Assembly: GCA_012184525.1 (NCBI GenBank)
Contig: WOFQ01000040.1
Location: 1-64,000, forward strand
Direction: 5' to 3'
Length of the DNA: 64,000 nt
Source of the DNA: Xenoacremonium recifei
Lineage: Eukaryota; Ascomycota; Sordariomycetes; Hypocreales; Nectriaceae
Shown: positions 10,545-21,693 of the stretch, piece by piece
Layout: the number at the start of each line of letters is the position of its first letter
How positions within the stretch are numbered: the stretch's first letter is position 1
Position numbers and translations under genes: made by a program
The notes under the pieces: generated by a model
Seen by the model: only the letters and a program-made list of their open reading frames with translations
Told to the model about the DNA's origin: nothing
The model's database searches: none

Positions 10545-11192
10545 TTAATGAGCACCACCACCCATGTTACTCCGACTTGCTCGCCGCCGCGCCTTCTCAT
10601 ACAACCCTAGACAAGCCGTTAGGACCATGACATCAAACTCATCGCCCAGGTTCACTCTAATCTCCAGGTTCCCGCACTTGGTCGGCGACCAATCACTCGT
10701 AAACGCCGCCAAAACCTCTCCCGATGCCTCATCAACCAATTTCCAATTGCGTATACTCCACGCCGACGGCGACGACCCTCCCACGCCTACCGACCGCGTG
10801 CGCTTCCACCACAGGACCTTCCGGGTAGGCTGTGTCGACTCAGTGGTCGGCACGGTCGTCTCCCAGCGGAACACCGACGCTTTGAGTCCTGACTCCTTCG
10901 TAATGTCGTCCCACTGCATGTCGCCGGGCCGTGACGGGTCGCCGAAGCCGAGCTTGTAGTCGCCGGTGAATTTGATAATGTGGCAGACGGCGACGATAGC
11001 CCCTGTGTTGTCGGGGCCCGCGTGCATGGTGAGGTCGGGCTTATTTGGCGTAAGAGAGGAGATGTCGGCGTAAAACTGGCGTTTATCGGATGTGGATTCG
11101 ATGGTGTAGTGGCGGGCAAATGCGGTTCGGTCTATTTTGAAGATGCGAGACGTTGTGGTAGAGGCTTCCATTGTAGCTCTTTGTGTTGTCAT
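10545..11192 (-). CDS. Tubby C-terminal-like / LURP-one-like hypothetical protein
   Basis: An intronless 215-residue protein of unknown function. The pattern resembles the tubby C-terminal-like/LURP-one fold seen in many small fungal proteins: alternating strands such as YTIESTSDKRQFYADIS, DLTMHAG, VLWWKR, WKLVDEASGEVLAAFTS and NLEIRVNLGDEFDVMVLTACLGLYEKARRR, where the last hydrophobic helix would fill the barrel. The assignment is by pattern only. Met1 is used, but Met8 (start at 11171) is also possible. There is no signal peptide. A TATA-like GATATATAAAA at 11281-11291 (minus strand) lies about 90 bp upstream. Confidence 0.65.
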   Translation of the reverse strand: MTTQRATMEASTTTSRIFKIDRTAFARHYTIESTSDKRQFYADISSLTPNKPDLTMHAGPDNTGAIVAVCHIIKFTGDYKLGFGDPSRPGDMQWDDITKESGLKASVFRWETTVPTTESTQPTRKVLWWKRTRSVGVGGSSPSAWSIRNWKLVDEASGEVLAAFTSDWSPTKCGNLEIRVNLGDEFDVMVLTACLGLYEKARRRASRSNMGGGAH

Positions 11193-11809
11193 GTTGGTAT
11201 AATGTAAGTATACGGTGGAGGACTTTGTGGTCTTGCATCATTCCTGAGGCCATTGTGAACATCTATACGGAGCGGGATTGTTTTATATATCTTTAGGATT
11301 GAACCTACATTGAACCTCTGTCAAAATGTCAACCCTGTCATTTGACCAGTAATGAGCGTTTCACAACATGCTGAAGGGACGGATACGAAATACGAGACCA
11401 TGCAGATGACGTAAAAAGCGTGAGCGTATCCTTCGCATTGGGCCTAAGCCCCAAAAATCAGCCCTTTAGTTGTCGATCTCGACTCATCTTGTACATTGTG
11501 GCTGTAACGCTGAAGAACGGAGACCCTCGACTCTCTCACCAGATACGGTTAGATCCAGCGAGTTTTGACAGCGATGAGAGCTTCAAGCAGATATTCTATT
11601 AATGTGTCGAAATGAGTAGGCGGAGAAATGTATGAGCCACTCTTGAGGCAAAAATTAACACCGATTGTATTGGTTCGCTGGGCTAGGGCAGCCGTTGCAA
11701 AAGAAAATCCTCGGTTTCTTTTCGTTAGTATTGGCGATCCACACGTCAACTTCGCCTTGTGCCTAAGGAGTTGCTGATAGAGGCATCCGTGCAAATCGTC
11801 AAAAATCAA
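11193..11809. other. Intergenic, promoter of tubby-like gene and tRNA downstream flank
   Basis: Contains the TATA-like element at 11281-11291 for the minus-strand gene and a T-run (minus strand, 11801-11805) just after the tRNA that would terminate Pol III. No coding sequence is seen. Confidence 0.5.
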
Positions 11810-11880
11810 GGTTCCAGAGGGAGTCGAACCCTCGCTGGCGGAATCAGAATCCGCAGTCATGACCGTTAGACCATGGAACC
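11810..11880 (-). tRNA. tRNA-Gln (anticodon CUG)
   Basis: The minus strand folds as a complete 71-nt cloverleaf without an intron. The acceptor stem is GGTTCCA (11880-11874) with TGGAACC (11816-11810). There is a D-arm, an anticodon stem GCGGA/TCCGC enclosing loop TTCTGAT (anticodon CTG), and a T-arm GAGGG-TTCGACT-CCCTC carrying the B-box. A TTTTT run follows about five bases downstream as the Pol III terminator. CCA is not encoded, as expected for a eukaryotic tRNA gene. Confidence 0.97.
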
Positions 11881-12106
11881 GTATAAAAGTTGTGGGTGGG
11901 CGATGGGGCATATGAGGCAATTGGCGAAGCCATCATGGAGATGGTGGGACTGAGGCTCGAAGACCACCTGAGACAACTTTCTATTGACAGGTCAGTCATG
12001 AGATGATAAGCGCAATCGAGTTCAGCATTTCTTTGGTCAATCCTCTCCAAGTGCCTTCATTCGGAATCTTGCAGATCTCTTCAAATGGGAGTCTCCCAGC
12101 ACCTCC

Positions 12107-12861
12107 CTAGGACACCTCGATGACCTCCCATGGCATCCCATCCACATCCAGCTTCTCGCCAACTTTCAACACAACTTCATCACTCAGTACCTTCTCACAC
12201 GGAAAAACTCCCTCCCCCATCCTGACCATCCTCCTCCACCCGCTCTCGCCTTCATTCACCCACCTCTCAAGAGCAATCTTCTCCCCATCCCGCACCAATC
12301 CCTGGCAATAACCTGCCAACCTCACAACTTCGCCCCTCATGTCTCCCCTCTCAGCTCGTAGCACAACACACGGCGCATCTTCCCCAGGCTCCCCGTCCCG
12401 CCACACCTCCTCGTACGCCGTCTCCCTCCCCGTCGCGGGATTCACCATCGACCCCTTCTCCAGCGTCAGCCCATCAGCTTGCGGGAACATGTCACCCTCA
12501 TCCGTAGCATTCTCGGGGGTGGTGGTGCGCGAGTCGATCCAATGCTTCCACTGCGAATGTCTCCCTTGACCATCGGGCAGAGGCCAAGAATCGGAGGTTC
12601 CGGCGATGGCCCAGTCCAGCCGGTCCAGAGGCAAAGTCTCTGTTACAAATGTAAGCAATGGCTGAATAAAGTGATTCTGAAAGACTGGAAGCGGAGGTCT
12701 TCACCTTCTTGCATTGGCCAGGGGCCTGTGGTATTTGCCGGACGGAGGATACGCAGGTCGACGAAGTGACGCTGCGGGGATGTCAGAACGACGGTTGACG
12801 TGTCTTCGCTGGCTTCGTCGGGATGCCAGCGGATAGACTCGCGAATTGAAATGCTACCCAT
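12107..12861 (-). CDS. hri1: HRI1 family protein
   Basis: Two exons, 12861-12705 and 12639-12107, flank a 65-bp intron and give 229 residues, close to the size of yeast Hri1 (244). Diagnostic segments are SISIRESIRWHPDEASEDTS, LTSPQRHFVDLRIL, the LDWAIAGTS junction, HSQWKHWIDSRT, DEGDMFPQADG and LEKGSMVNPATGRETAYEEVW. These match the fungal Hri1 family, which adopts two lipocalin-like beta-barrels. Yeast Hri1 was found as an interactor of casein kinase Hrr25 and of Sec72; its biochemical role is unknown. The start at 12861 was chosen because MGSISIRES begins the conserved block; an upstream in-frame ATG at 12873 adds only four residues. Confidence 0.88.
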
Positions 12862-13594
12862 GTTGAGAACCAAGACTTGAACGGACCGAGAAGTTGGGTG
12901 CGTGAGGTACTCAGGAGTTGTTCATGAATGGGTGTAAGTGATCTTGCAGCTCCGCAGATCGGTGAGGGGTTGGCCCAGAATAGGCAATGAGCGGAGAGGG
13001 GCATTTCTCAAATTAAGCAAACTCTGGTTGATAGCCTGATACGGGATAAGAAAGCGTTATCTCTACCCTAAGTTTACAGCCTTCTAACTCAGAAAAGTCA
13101 ACTGCTATTCAAACTCTTCCAAGAACAGAAAGTTCATAGCATCAATAGTTCTCGCATGAGAATAAATGACCTCCCACCTCCCCAGCCTCCAGCCGGAATC
13201 TTAGGTTCAACCCCCCCTAACAAGCTACTCGCCCAGCGCGATTCTCGCGAACTCCGGCCGAACCTATCAGGGTCTCAACGGACCAGGTTTCAAATCCCAA
13301 ATGAAAGCGGGGAGGAGTACCATCGATGAGGGAATTTGGATCTTCTTCTCCTATCATTTATCGTCTGCATCCTCCGACCCCCGGCAGGCCATCCTACACG
13401 TGACATCCCGCCCCCGGCCCAGCCCGCACCGCCGATCCGGGGGATCCAACCTGTCACCCCGTCCAGATCGAGCTCGCACCCACGTGGGCAGCCCTCAAAG
13501 ACAGCCTCTGTCCCTTACATGTCACGCGGCCAGCCGGGGATCCTGGGGAAGTGCTCGTTACGGAACGACGTCGATTGAGTCGTCGTGTGTCTCT
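12862..13594. promoter_or_regulatory. Divergent upstream region with two E-boxes
   Basis: Lies between hri1 (-) and the candidate micro-gene (+). It contains CACGTGAC at 13397-13404 and a 10-bp palindrome CCCACGTGGG at 13479-13488, both bHLH-type E-boxes. A GACGTC core lies shortly before the TATA box at 13595. No gene is seen in it. Confidence 0.5.
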
Positions 13595-13605
13595 TATATA
13601 AAAGG
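13595..13605 (+). promoter_or_regulatory. Strong TATA box
   Basis: TATATAAAAGG is a near-ideal TATA element, followed by a CT-rich leader (13690-13810) typical of highly expressed fungal messages. No large gene starts downstream on this strand; only the short frame at 13824 follows. Confidence 0.6.
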
Positions 13606-13823
13606 CCTCGTTGCTCGTGTACAATCTGAGTGATGTCTCTGAACCCGTCCCGGCCCCTTTTAACCCGTCCTGTGTTTGTGCCCCTACTGCCCATCCTTTA
13701 AAACGATCAAGACTCGCAAGTCTTTCTCTTCCAACTCTCTTCGACATAATCAACAAGAAAGCTCTTTCTTTCTCTTGGCTCTTCTCTTTGTCTTGTCTTT
13801 TTTGAAACCCTTTCTTCCGAACG

Positions 13824-13931
13824 ATGCCCGTCCCTTCAAAACGCAAAAGTCGCACGCTCCCTGTATTGGCCACCATGACCCATGATCCCGAATCGCTGAG
13901 TGAACACGGGCCTCTTCGACCCCCAAAATAA
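13824..13931 (+). CDS. Candidate 35-residue micro-protein
   Basis: The first ATG after the TATA box and CT-rich leader opens a 35-residue frame starting MPVPSKRKSRTLPVLATM and ending GPLRPPK, with a triplet of TAA stops. Immediately after it, another frame is open to about 14055 and reads as a Gln/Ser/Glu-rich stretch (for example SMDDETQSQEKETPSP). So either two frames are joined by an unrecognised intron or shift, or the transcript carries several small frames. No homology is recognised. Support comes from promoter context only. It could be a uORF-bearing or non-coding RNA. Confidence 0.35.
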   Translation: MPVPSKRKSRTLPVLATMTHDPESLSEHGPLRPPK

Positions 13932-14228
13932 TAATAAAAATCAAGACGCAAACAGTCCTCTTGAGACAAGCAACGCCCAGTCCATGGATGATGAAACACA
14001 GAGCCAAGAAAAGGAAACTCCGAGTCCTACAATGCCGCCCTCCTGCCGGTGAATACTCTTCCCGCAATACTCTTCCTTCCACTGTTCTTCTCGCTCCGCG
14101 ATAGTTGATAATCGATATTGATGCTTGTTGTAGTGTTGACACATATTACTGCTGCAGGGCACAAACCTCTTGTGCAGCATATCGAAAAGATAAAAAAGCA
14201 AAAAAAAAAAAAAAGAACACAAACATGG

Positions 14229-16301
14229 TTAGATGGCCCAGCTGCCCCTTCGCTCCCGGACACCCCAGCCGGCCGGCTCTAGGTTGTCCAGGTCCGGGTG
14301 CTGCCGCGCCCACTCGTTGATATACAACCGCAGGGCCTTCCACCGCGGCCCCCGCTTCTCTCTTGGTGTTTTGTGATCGGCTTCCGTCAAGTGACCCTTG
14401 GATAGGTACTTCTCGTCATCACGCTCCAGCTCGTCTATGCTGATACGGCTGATACGTGACAGCTCCTCATCAAAAGCCCGTGCCGTGGCCGGATAGCCTA
14501 GGGACAGGTAGTTGTACACCTGGGTCACGAAGGCATCGTCAAACTCTTGTGCAATCTTTTCATCCAGTTCGGCCAGAGCCTTCTCCTTCTGCAGACGTTC
14601 ATCAATGCCATGTAGCATGTGGAGACCCTTGGCCTGGCCGTTCCGGGGCCGATGCTCAGCGGTGCTTGGGCTCAAGCTACCTAGACTCAGTGCGCTGTCG
14701 GTCGGTGACAGTGACGTTGAGGGCTCATCGCTCATGACCGTCGAGGCATACCCGGAAGTGTCCATCTCACCGGGCGTAGCCGGTGGCATCGGCGTGAGCA
14801 TGAGCGGTGGGGCCTGCAGCTCGGCCGGGACCAAATAGCCATCATTCGATTCCGACTTGTAGCAGTAGCCTCGCCAGAGGCCCCCGCGACCCGAGAGATC
14901 CCGGTTCTTCTCCTCGGCGTGTTGGCGAGCGAAGAGGTGATCGGGCTCGAGCTTGGTCTGCTTCGGCGACGGGCACCGGCGGAACTTGAGGTCCTTGCCC
15001 AGCATCGGGGGCGAGACAAACTTCTGCCGCGGCTGGAAGCGTGGGCCCGTGGGCGACTTGTAGCCAAAACCTCCAAAGGGGCGTCCAAACGGGCCGCCCT
15101 GGTTGCGAAAGCCGGTGTCTGGCGGTATTTGTGAAGGGTTGGCGTAGGGCACATCTGCGGGCTTGCCGGTGGGCGCCGAGGGGGGGAGGAAGGGCATCGG
15201 AGATTCTCCAATCGGCCGGGATGGTGCAGCTGCCGGTTGGGCGACCTTATCTTTTGTATGGCCCGTCACGTACGGATCGGTCTGGATCAGTGGCATGAGA
15301 GATTCCCCAATAGGCCCCCTGGCACCGGGTGTCGAGTCCCTCCTGTCGGCGGGGGAGACCTGCTTATTGGTGGTGGTCCACATCGGATCCGGAGGGGCGG
15401 TCAGGTCCATCTTGTCGAGATCCGAGTCTGTACGCATCACCGAGTCCTGAGGCAGGGCCTTGGCAGGGCCTTGGTCGGCGGCGGCCGCCGAGTCGTCATG
15501 GCCCGGCACCGGGGCGGGAGCGGACTCGGGCTCGTCAATGTCCATACGATCGTGATCCTCCGTCTCGGCCACCGCCTCGGTGGGTTTCGGCGGCACCAGA
15601 TCCTCGTCATGGGTCAGATTCTCAGCATGTTCCCGCATGTGCTGGTGCCACCAGTTCATGCCCAGCTCCGATGACTGGCGTCGAGCCTTGTTATGGCCGA
15701 GGCCCTCATCCGGCGACGGCGCCTCATAGGAATTGTCGCTCTCAGAGCTCTCGCGGAAGTAGAAGTGGTCGACACCGCCCTCACGCGGTTGACTGTTGGG
15801 GAATGCCAGCAGAGCGACCTGCTGCATCTGTCTCTCGGCCTCTTTGGCGGCAAGCTCGAGGAGATACTCCTTGACACCCTCGTCTTCCGTCTCGCGCCGT
15901 GTGGGCGGCATTGGCCCCGCGTGCATCGGCTCGTCATCCCAGCGCCGCCGGCCTCTATGCTTGGTCGCCGTGTAGATGTTGCGCGTGTAGGGGGTGATGT
16001 CCGTCTTGTCGGTCGGTTTCGTGGCGGGGCCCTTATCGCCAACCCTCCGTGACCGCCGCGACGTCTCAATCAGCTGGGGAGCAAATCGTCGCCTCGGGCG
16101 CAGGAGGTCTGCAGGAATTGGCGAGGGAGATCGTGGTGAGGGTTCGGGAGTGAGTTCGGGGTTGGGGCCAATTCGTGGCTGCTGACGGCTGCTTTGGCCA
16201 TTGTTCTTGGGGCCATTGCCTTTCTTTGAGGAAGACGAGGTGAAGGTGGTTTCAATAGGCTCGGGGGCGAACCGTCGCCGAGGCTGGTCGGGCCTGGCCA
16301 T
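14229..16301 (-). CDS. Disordered protein with LisH-like C-terminal segment
   Basis: An intronless 690-residue protein. Residues 1-560 are rich in Pro, Arg, Ser and Asp and look unstructured. Two short motifs are duplicated: RRRFAP..IET at 8-18 and 70-80, and PIGES.MP at 330-337 and 363-370. Residues about 586-640 (FDDAFVTQVYNYLSLGYPATARAFDEELSRIS) resemble a LisH-type dimerisation helix pair, and a Trp-rich tail follows. I recognise no catalytic domain and know no characterised homologue. A scaffold or adaptor role is inference. The candidate micro-gene converges on its 3' end. An A-rich run at 14201-14214 sits beside its stop codon. Confidence 0.7.
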   Translation of the reverse strand: MARPDQPRRRFAPEPIETTFTSSSSKKGNGPKNNGQSSRQQPRIGPNPELTPEPSPRSPSPIPADLLRPRRRFAPQLIETSRRSRRVGDKGPATKPTDKTDITPYTRNIYTATKHRGRRRWDDEPMHAGPMPPTRRETEDEGVKEYLLELAAKEAERQMQQVALLAFPNSQPREGGVDHFYFRESSESDNSYEAPSPDEGLGHNKARRQSSELGMNWWHQHMREHAENLTHDEDLVPPKPTEAVAETEDHDRMDIDEPESAPAPVPGHDDSAAAADQGPAKALPQDSVMRTDSDLDKMDLTAPPDPMWTTTNKQVSPADRRDSTPGARGPIGESLMPLIQTDPYVTGHTKDKVAQPAAAPSRPIGESPMPFLPPSAPTGKPADVPYANPSQIPPDTGFRNQGGPFGRPFGGFGYKSPTGPRFQPRQKFVSPPMLGKDLKFRRCPSPKQTKLEPDHLFARQHAEEKNRDLSGRGGLWRGYCYKSESNDGYLVPAELQAPPLMLTPMPPATPGEMDTSGYASTVMSDEPSTSLSPTDSALSLGSLSPSTAEHRPRNGQAKGLHMLHGIDERLQKEKALAELDEKIAQEFDDAFVTQVYNYLSLGYPATARAFDEELSRISRISIDELERDDEKYLSKGHLTEADHKTPREKRGPRWKALRLYINEWARQHPDLDNLEPAGWGVRERRGSWAI

Positions 16302-19300
16302 TGTAAAAACGAGCGTTGGGGGTTGTTGTAGAGTGAAAGGGTGTTGTCGAGGTGGTCGCAGGGCTTTGTCTGCCTCTTTCTGTGGTGGAGGGGTAAGTCC
16401 CTAAAACGGTACGTAGGGTTGGACCAAAAACGGACGTCGGGGTTTTTGGTTGGGGGGGGCGTTGCAGAAGAAAATCTTCAGTGCAGACCAGAGGTGAGCA
16501 TAAACGGAGGAGACAGAACAGGACCACAGGAAAAGCCGCCACTCCCAGGGCCACAGGCTTATAAGAGGGAGGATGCAGTTGTCGTGGCCTGTCACAAGGA
16601 CATGGAAAACAGGCGAGAGGAGGTCGATCGAGCAGGGACGAGGAGGAGAGCAAGTCCAGGTTGGATGGATGCGTGGGAGCGAGTCTTGGTCTGTTCTTGG
16701 GGGGGAACCTGGAAGCCAGACTGGGGGCCTGGATAGCACCTCCTCCTCCTCCAGCAGTGGAAGCGGGGCGAGCGGCGAGCGGCGAGCGGCCGGGCTAGTC
16801 GTTCCAGCGGTCACAAGCGTCACAAGCCCACCTGCACCTGCACCCGGCTAGCACTCATGCTGCTGCCACGAGCTGGACTGCCCTGCCCGAACGCCCTGGA
16901 AATGCGCGGAGGCTTGGACGCCGCCCGCCAATTCGATCTGACACCCTTTTCGCAATCACAGGGTCCATCCAATTCATCCTCATCCCTCTGCACCGCCCGC
17001 CGCCAGAACCGCCGTTCCCGGAGACCTGTTGCCGACACTGTGCTGCCCGTCCTGTCCATGTCCAGCAGGGGTCCCCGAGCACTCCGACTTTCCAAATCCT
17101 TGGATCTCCAATCTCACGTCGCCCACGGGGCATTGGGGGTTGGTTTTGAGCGGACTCAGACTCAAACAACGGCTGGAGGTCGTTCCCCGTCTCCATCACT
17201 GTCTATCCTCCCGTCGATAGTAAGATTAGCACGGTGGGCTTCTGCCCCTCCTGGCGCCGGCGCTGGGCGCTGCAGCTGGTGCTGGCGCGGGTTGGGGCGT
17301 CTCGGGGAGTAGCCATACCGTGCGCATCTGCAGATCCAGCGCCGCGCACTGTTCTTGGACCGTTGTTCGGCAGAGCGCCATAGGGGCGAGATCTGGGGGA
17401 ATGAGTCAGAGTCCACAGTCTGAGACAGGCCATCTCGCACATGCCAGACACCTGCTGCCGTCATGACAGCTTTGATTGACCAATTCCGGAACTCGATGTT
17501 GTTCATCTCGCCGGGCCATGGATGCGCTGAGACAACTGCACTCGACAGTGCCGGAACCAGGCTTCATCGAACAGTGTCGTTTCGTGTCTCATGAGGGCTC
17601 CGCGACGCTGCTAACGACATGCCGCTTCCGGGCCTCGAATCGACCACCCCTGGCGACGGCACATCGCATCCAGCAACGGCGGTCAACGGATCCCGTCGTC
17701 TCGCCGTCATCCATGCCATGCCATGCCATGCCGAGAAACGAAGCTTGCTGGCCTCAAACTGCGACTCCGCTGCAGCATCACCACACTAACGCGGTAGCTA
17801 GCGATGGATGGCGGGCTGCACGGCCGGCTGCCGACATGTCGTCCCCTCTCGTCTTCTGCCAGGGTGCTCCCGCTACGCTTCGTTCATCCCTCTCGTCTCT
17901 CGACTGTTCCTGCAGCGAACCCTCACCCTCCCCGGCTCACCGACAATTCCCACCGGCAACGGGTTTGGCATCGCATTGCGACATGGAGTCCGGCGACGGC
18001 CTCGACTGCTGTTTGTCGTCTCAGACGATGTCCGGGTGGCGAGACGACACGGAGCGTCTCCGGAGCCGCATGGCTACTCGGTCACTTCTCACGCAGGTCC
18101 CATTGTTGAGGAGGCCAGACTGTTCTGCTGCAGATAGCCTACACTGAAATCTGCATTGCCCTATCGGCCAGCGGCTGAGTCCGAGTGAATGCCCGATACG
18201 AACCAACCCATCCCAACCGTCCGCGTTTACGAATGGGCTGCGCACGACAACGCGCGGAGGGCGAAAGAAGGGCACACGACACTGTTGTTGGGGCGTCAAG
18301 ATTTGCCCTTCCTTTTTCCTTTTTTTATCTTGCTGCTGGTGAGAAAGGCGGCGGCGGCGGCGCTGGCGGCTGCATGCCGGCGAGCCCCAGTCAACCCGCC
18401 CGCCAGACGGATCCTTGCCAATGCATCATCACCTCCCACCCACCATCCATCCCACGCCCTCCTCATCCCATCTTTGCGCAATCGAATCGCCAGCTGCCGG
18501 AGTTCCATCCATCCTTATCAGAGAGCCCGGCCGTCGCCCAGCCCGGATCGGCATGGCGCAACCTGCGTGTCGCTGCCTGCATTCCCGGCCGCCGCCTCTG
18601 TCTCTGGCCTCCCACGCTCTGACCTGACCCGTCCCGACTCCGGATTTCCATGTCCTTCTGGCGACGAGACAACAAGACCCAAACCCCCACCCGTCACCGT
18701 ATTGTCGCGGCGCGGCATCTGCTGCTGTAGCTGTAGCTGCAGCCTCCGAAAACGAGCTGCATTCGATGACGAATTTCCTCAACGACCCTCCTCTTCTTAT
18801 CGCGGAGGCCGATGTTGCGCCTTGCTGCCCGTCCGATGGTGGCACTGCACTGTAGGTACTGTACTGTACGCGCCCTTGTCTCCTGACGCGCCGCAGTGCC
18901 CGGTCGTGAATCGGTCAAGTCGCCTTGCCTTCTCAGGTGATGTCCCCCAGCGCATCAACCCAGCGAGCGCTCGCCCTTGAACACACGTGGGCCAGGCTCC
19001 CTGCGCGCTGCTTCTGACGATGATGCATCAACCCTCCTCGCATCTCACCGCCGTTCGCTGGCCCGCGCATGGGGGGTCGTATTCAGCCGCCGCTTACTGG
19101 GACCGCCGCTCGCCTATGGCCTGATATCTGATACATCGTCCACCATGGCCCCCATCACGAGTCATTCCAGCCACCACCGAGCCTCGGTGAGCAGCTTCGT
19201 TGATGCCCGACCCATGTGCGGTCCTCTCAGTCAATGCTCAAGACACCGATATTTTCAGGTTTGAAGGACACTAGACAAAGTTCTTCCATACATGCTCTAG

Positions 19301-20106
19301 ACAAAGGTGGGTGTGCAATGTGGCAGAAGTCTAAGAGCGCCCTCTGCGCTAGCTCTGTTCCAACCCGAATGCCACTCTCCACTGCCATGTGCCCTGGATC
19401 GCCCAAAAGTGCGGGGGAAGACCGTCCGTCAGCATCGTCGGTCTCAACCCTAAATCCCACACTGGATGCACCACGGCGACCCTTTTCCGTAGACGCGGCC
19501 AGCTATTGGGCCGACAGCAGCGGGTTCTACCACCCGACGTCGCATCGGCCTCTGCTGTGTCAAAGGCTTGAGTCGTGCACTTAAGTGCATTGTTCGCACA
19601 AGCTTTGAATTGTGCACCCCGTTGCCATGTCAAACGCCAGGGAACCTCCGTGGGACACGTGTGTGTCAGCCACTCTGATCCCACAGACCTGAGTACAAGA
19701 CCCCTTCAATCTCAGATGGGCTTTCCCCATTGCATGCTGCGAGAGGCCGGAATTGATGTCGGCACCATTCTTATGACTGATATCTGCCGTGAAACAACCT
19801 GTTGTTGCACCCGTCAGCGCCAACTGGTCATCCTCGACATATCCGAGGACTTACCTGCAACTATCCGCCCCGAGATTAAAGTGTTTGATGTGCACCCTGT
19901 GCGCCTTGTATGCCGCTCGGGTGCCACCCCGGTGATATGTCGTGCTCTTCGCATCCATATGCTGCTAGACGATACTTGCACGACATGCTCGATCCGTAGA
20001 GGCATATCTTCTCCCAACCATCGCCGTCGGCTTGTCGAGATACTGGCCTATAGGGCGTGCCTTAAGCTCTTGTGCATTATAACCTTTTCCGATTCGCCAA
20101 TACTCT
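16302..20106. other. 3.8-kb gene-poor region
   Basis: Lies between the start of the 690-residue gene (transcribed leftwards) and the 3' end of the regulator gene. Long frames exist (for example 17476-18147 and 18189-18980, +), but they overlap open frames on both strands, have Cys/Arg/Ser/His-rich composition and contain no domain. Local repeats are a CCATG run near 17711-17733 and a GGC run near 18350-18362. It may contain a long leader, an antisense RNA or an orphan gene that I cannot define. Confidence 0.4.
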
Positions 20107-21693
20107 TCACACAATTACGAAATTCTGGCCCGAATCTCTCAACCGCTGAACCCAGCGTCGATCCACCAAGGAGTTGGCCTCTATCCCGGCCTCGTTCCAC
20201 ATCGCATGTAGTTTCTCCAAGGCGACCTGCAAGAACCCCCACGGTGTTCTCTGCACGATAGTATAGAACCGATCGAGCGCCCATTCCCTGATGACGGGAT
20301 CCGTGGCGCTTGCGCAGAGGACGAAGTTCTGCCAAGGAGTTGCCTTGAAGTTGGCGTCATCCGGAGAGATGTAGGACAGGTGGTGATGAATCTTGGCGCA
20401 GAGTTCTTCCGTAGTAACCGACACGAGAGGAGCTACCAGCGGGATAGCTTGGAGGATGTAGAGACATGCAGTCAGACGGTGGGCTGAACCGACATGAATG
20501 CGACTTTCGATGGGAACCTTCTCAAACCCTGAAAAGTTGCGGATGGTACATGCCCATACGTGAACGTCGACTGCGAGCGCTCGCTCAATCAACTTTGCTC
20601 CGGCTTCAGCCATGCTCATGACTTCGGTGGCGTTCTCGACAGGCCGACTAGAAATTTCCGTTGTCTCCAGTAGGATTTGAAGAATCTCGGGAGGGCAACA
20701 CAAATACTGGTTAGCCGAGGTCCGCGACAGAATGGTGGCAAATTCCGGTGAGTGAAAGTAGGAATCGGGAGAGATGACAGAAGGCTTGAAAGCAGACGAA
20801 AGAACGTAGTATCTATACTCATGTCAGCAACGTCTCATGACTGTAAGGTAGTAGTAATACTGACATGAGGCAGTCGGACATCATGTAGTCGCGTAGAGCA
20901 TTTGCTGACTCGCCACTTAATGGCAAGGCCGACATGATTCTTCCAGCACCCTCCAGATGAGACATCCATGCCTCTTTTCCAGACTGAATGAGTTCGATGT
21001 TGATGAAGAATAGAACGGCAGCGAGAATGACATCAGCATCGACGCTTCCGACATCCTTTATAGCAGCGTACAGTAACTCGAGGGCTGTTTGCTTTGCGAC
21101 CAAAGTGTCCAGATGGGCCCGGTTTGAATCCTCAAGGTTGTCTGGGGATGCAATACGGGTCAAGTTTGACATATGTGCTGCAGAAACAGCAACAAGGGTG
21201 TGAAGAATCAAGGGATGGGTCTTGGTCAGGGGGATAAGGTCCCGGAAGGGATTGCGGTTGGGGATGTCGTAAGCAACGAGGTCAAGACAGAACCGCTCAG
21301 AGTCTGTACCAGTTAGTATCGACGTTCATAACCTCCTCCGGGGGGTAGAAGGGAATCATTACAATACGATAGATATCGGCGATATGGTTTTACTACGTCT
21401 TGGAAAAGAGGGTCCACGAGTATGCGAGGACTGGGGGGGCTTTGAGCCTCAGCCTCAGTCTTTCCTTGAGTCTTCGTCCGGAACATCGTCATGGTGCCAC
21501 TGGCGAGCTTCCCCCGGCTGGCAACGCCATTTGTCCAGCGGAACAACTTGTCGTATCCCAGACATTCCTGGCCCGTCCTCTTGCACTTCTGGCAGTTGGG
21601 ATATGCGCGGTCACATGTGACGCGGCGACGACGACAGGTGTGGCAGGGCTTGGCCGCCTTGCCTGAGTCCTTGTCCGGAGGCTCGGAGGCCAT
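20107..21693 (-). CDS. Zn2Cys6 transcription factor with Fungal_trans_2-type domain
   Basis: Three exons, 21693-21363, 21303-20865 and 20812-20107, give 491 residues. Introns are 59 bp (with a TACTAAC branch site) and 52 bp (branch GCTGAC). An N-terminal binuclear zinc cluster reads CHTC-x6-C-x6-CQKC-x6-C, about residues 17-44. After the first splice the sequence continues as YYSERFCLDLVAYDIPNRNPFRDLIPL and HPLILHTLVAVSAAHMSNL, the signature of the Fungal_trans_2 family that includes the N. crassa acriflavine-sensitivity regulator ACR-2. Such proteins are nuclear activators or repressors of transport and catabolic genes. It is transcribed divergently, 434 bp from a drug-type MFS transporter, so control of that transporter and possibly of itself is a reasonable inference. 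Confidence 0.9.

Noticed and set aside
17476..18147. 223-codon plus-strand frame in the 3.8-kb gap
   Set aside because: Cys/Ser/Arg/His-rich random-looking composition, frames open on several strands over the same bases, and no domain or promoter signal.
18189..18980. 263-codon plus-strand frame
   Set aside because: Composition typical of GC-rich non-coding DNA; overlapping frames on both strands; no recognisable motif.
19575..20261. 228-codon plus-strand frame running into the regulator's 3' end
   Set aside because: It overlaps the well-supported regulator gene antisense and has no domain.
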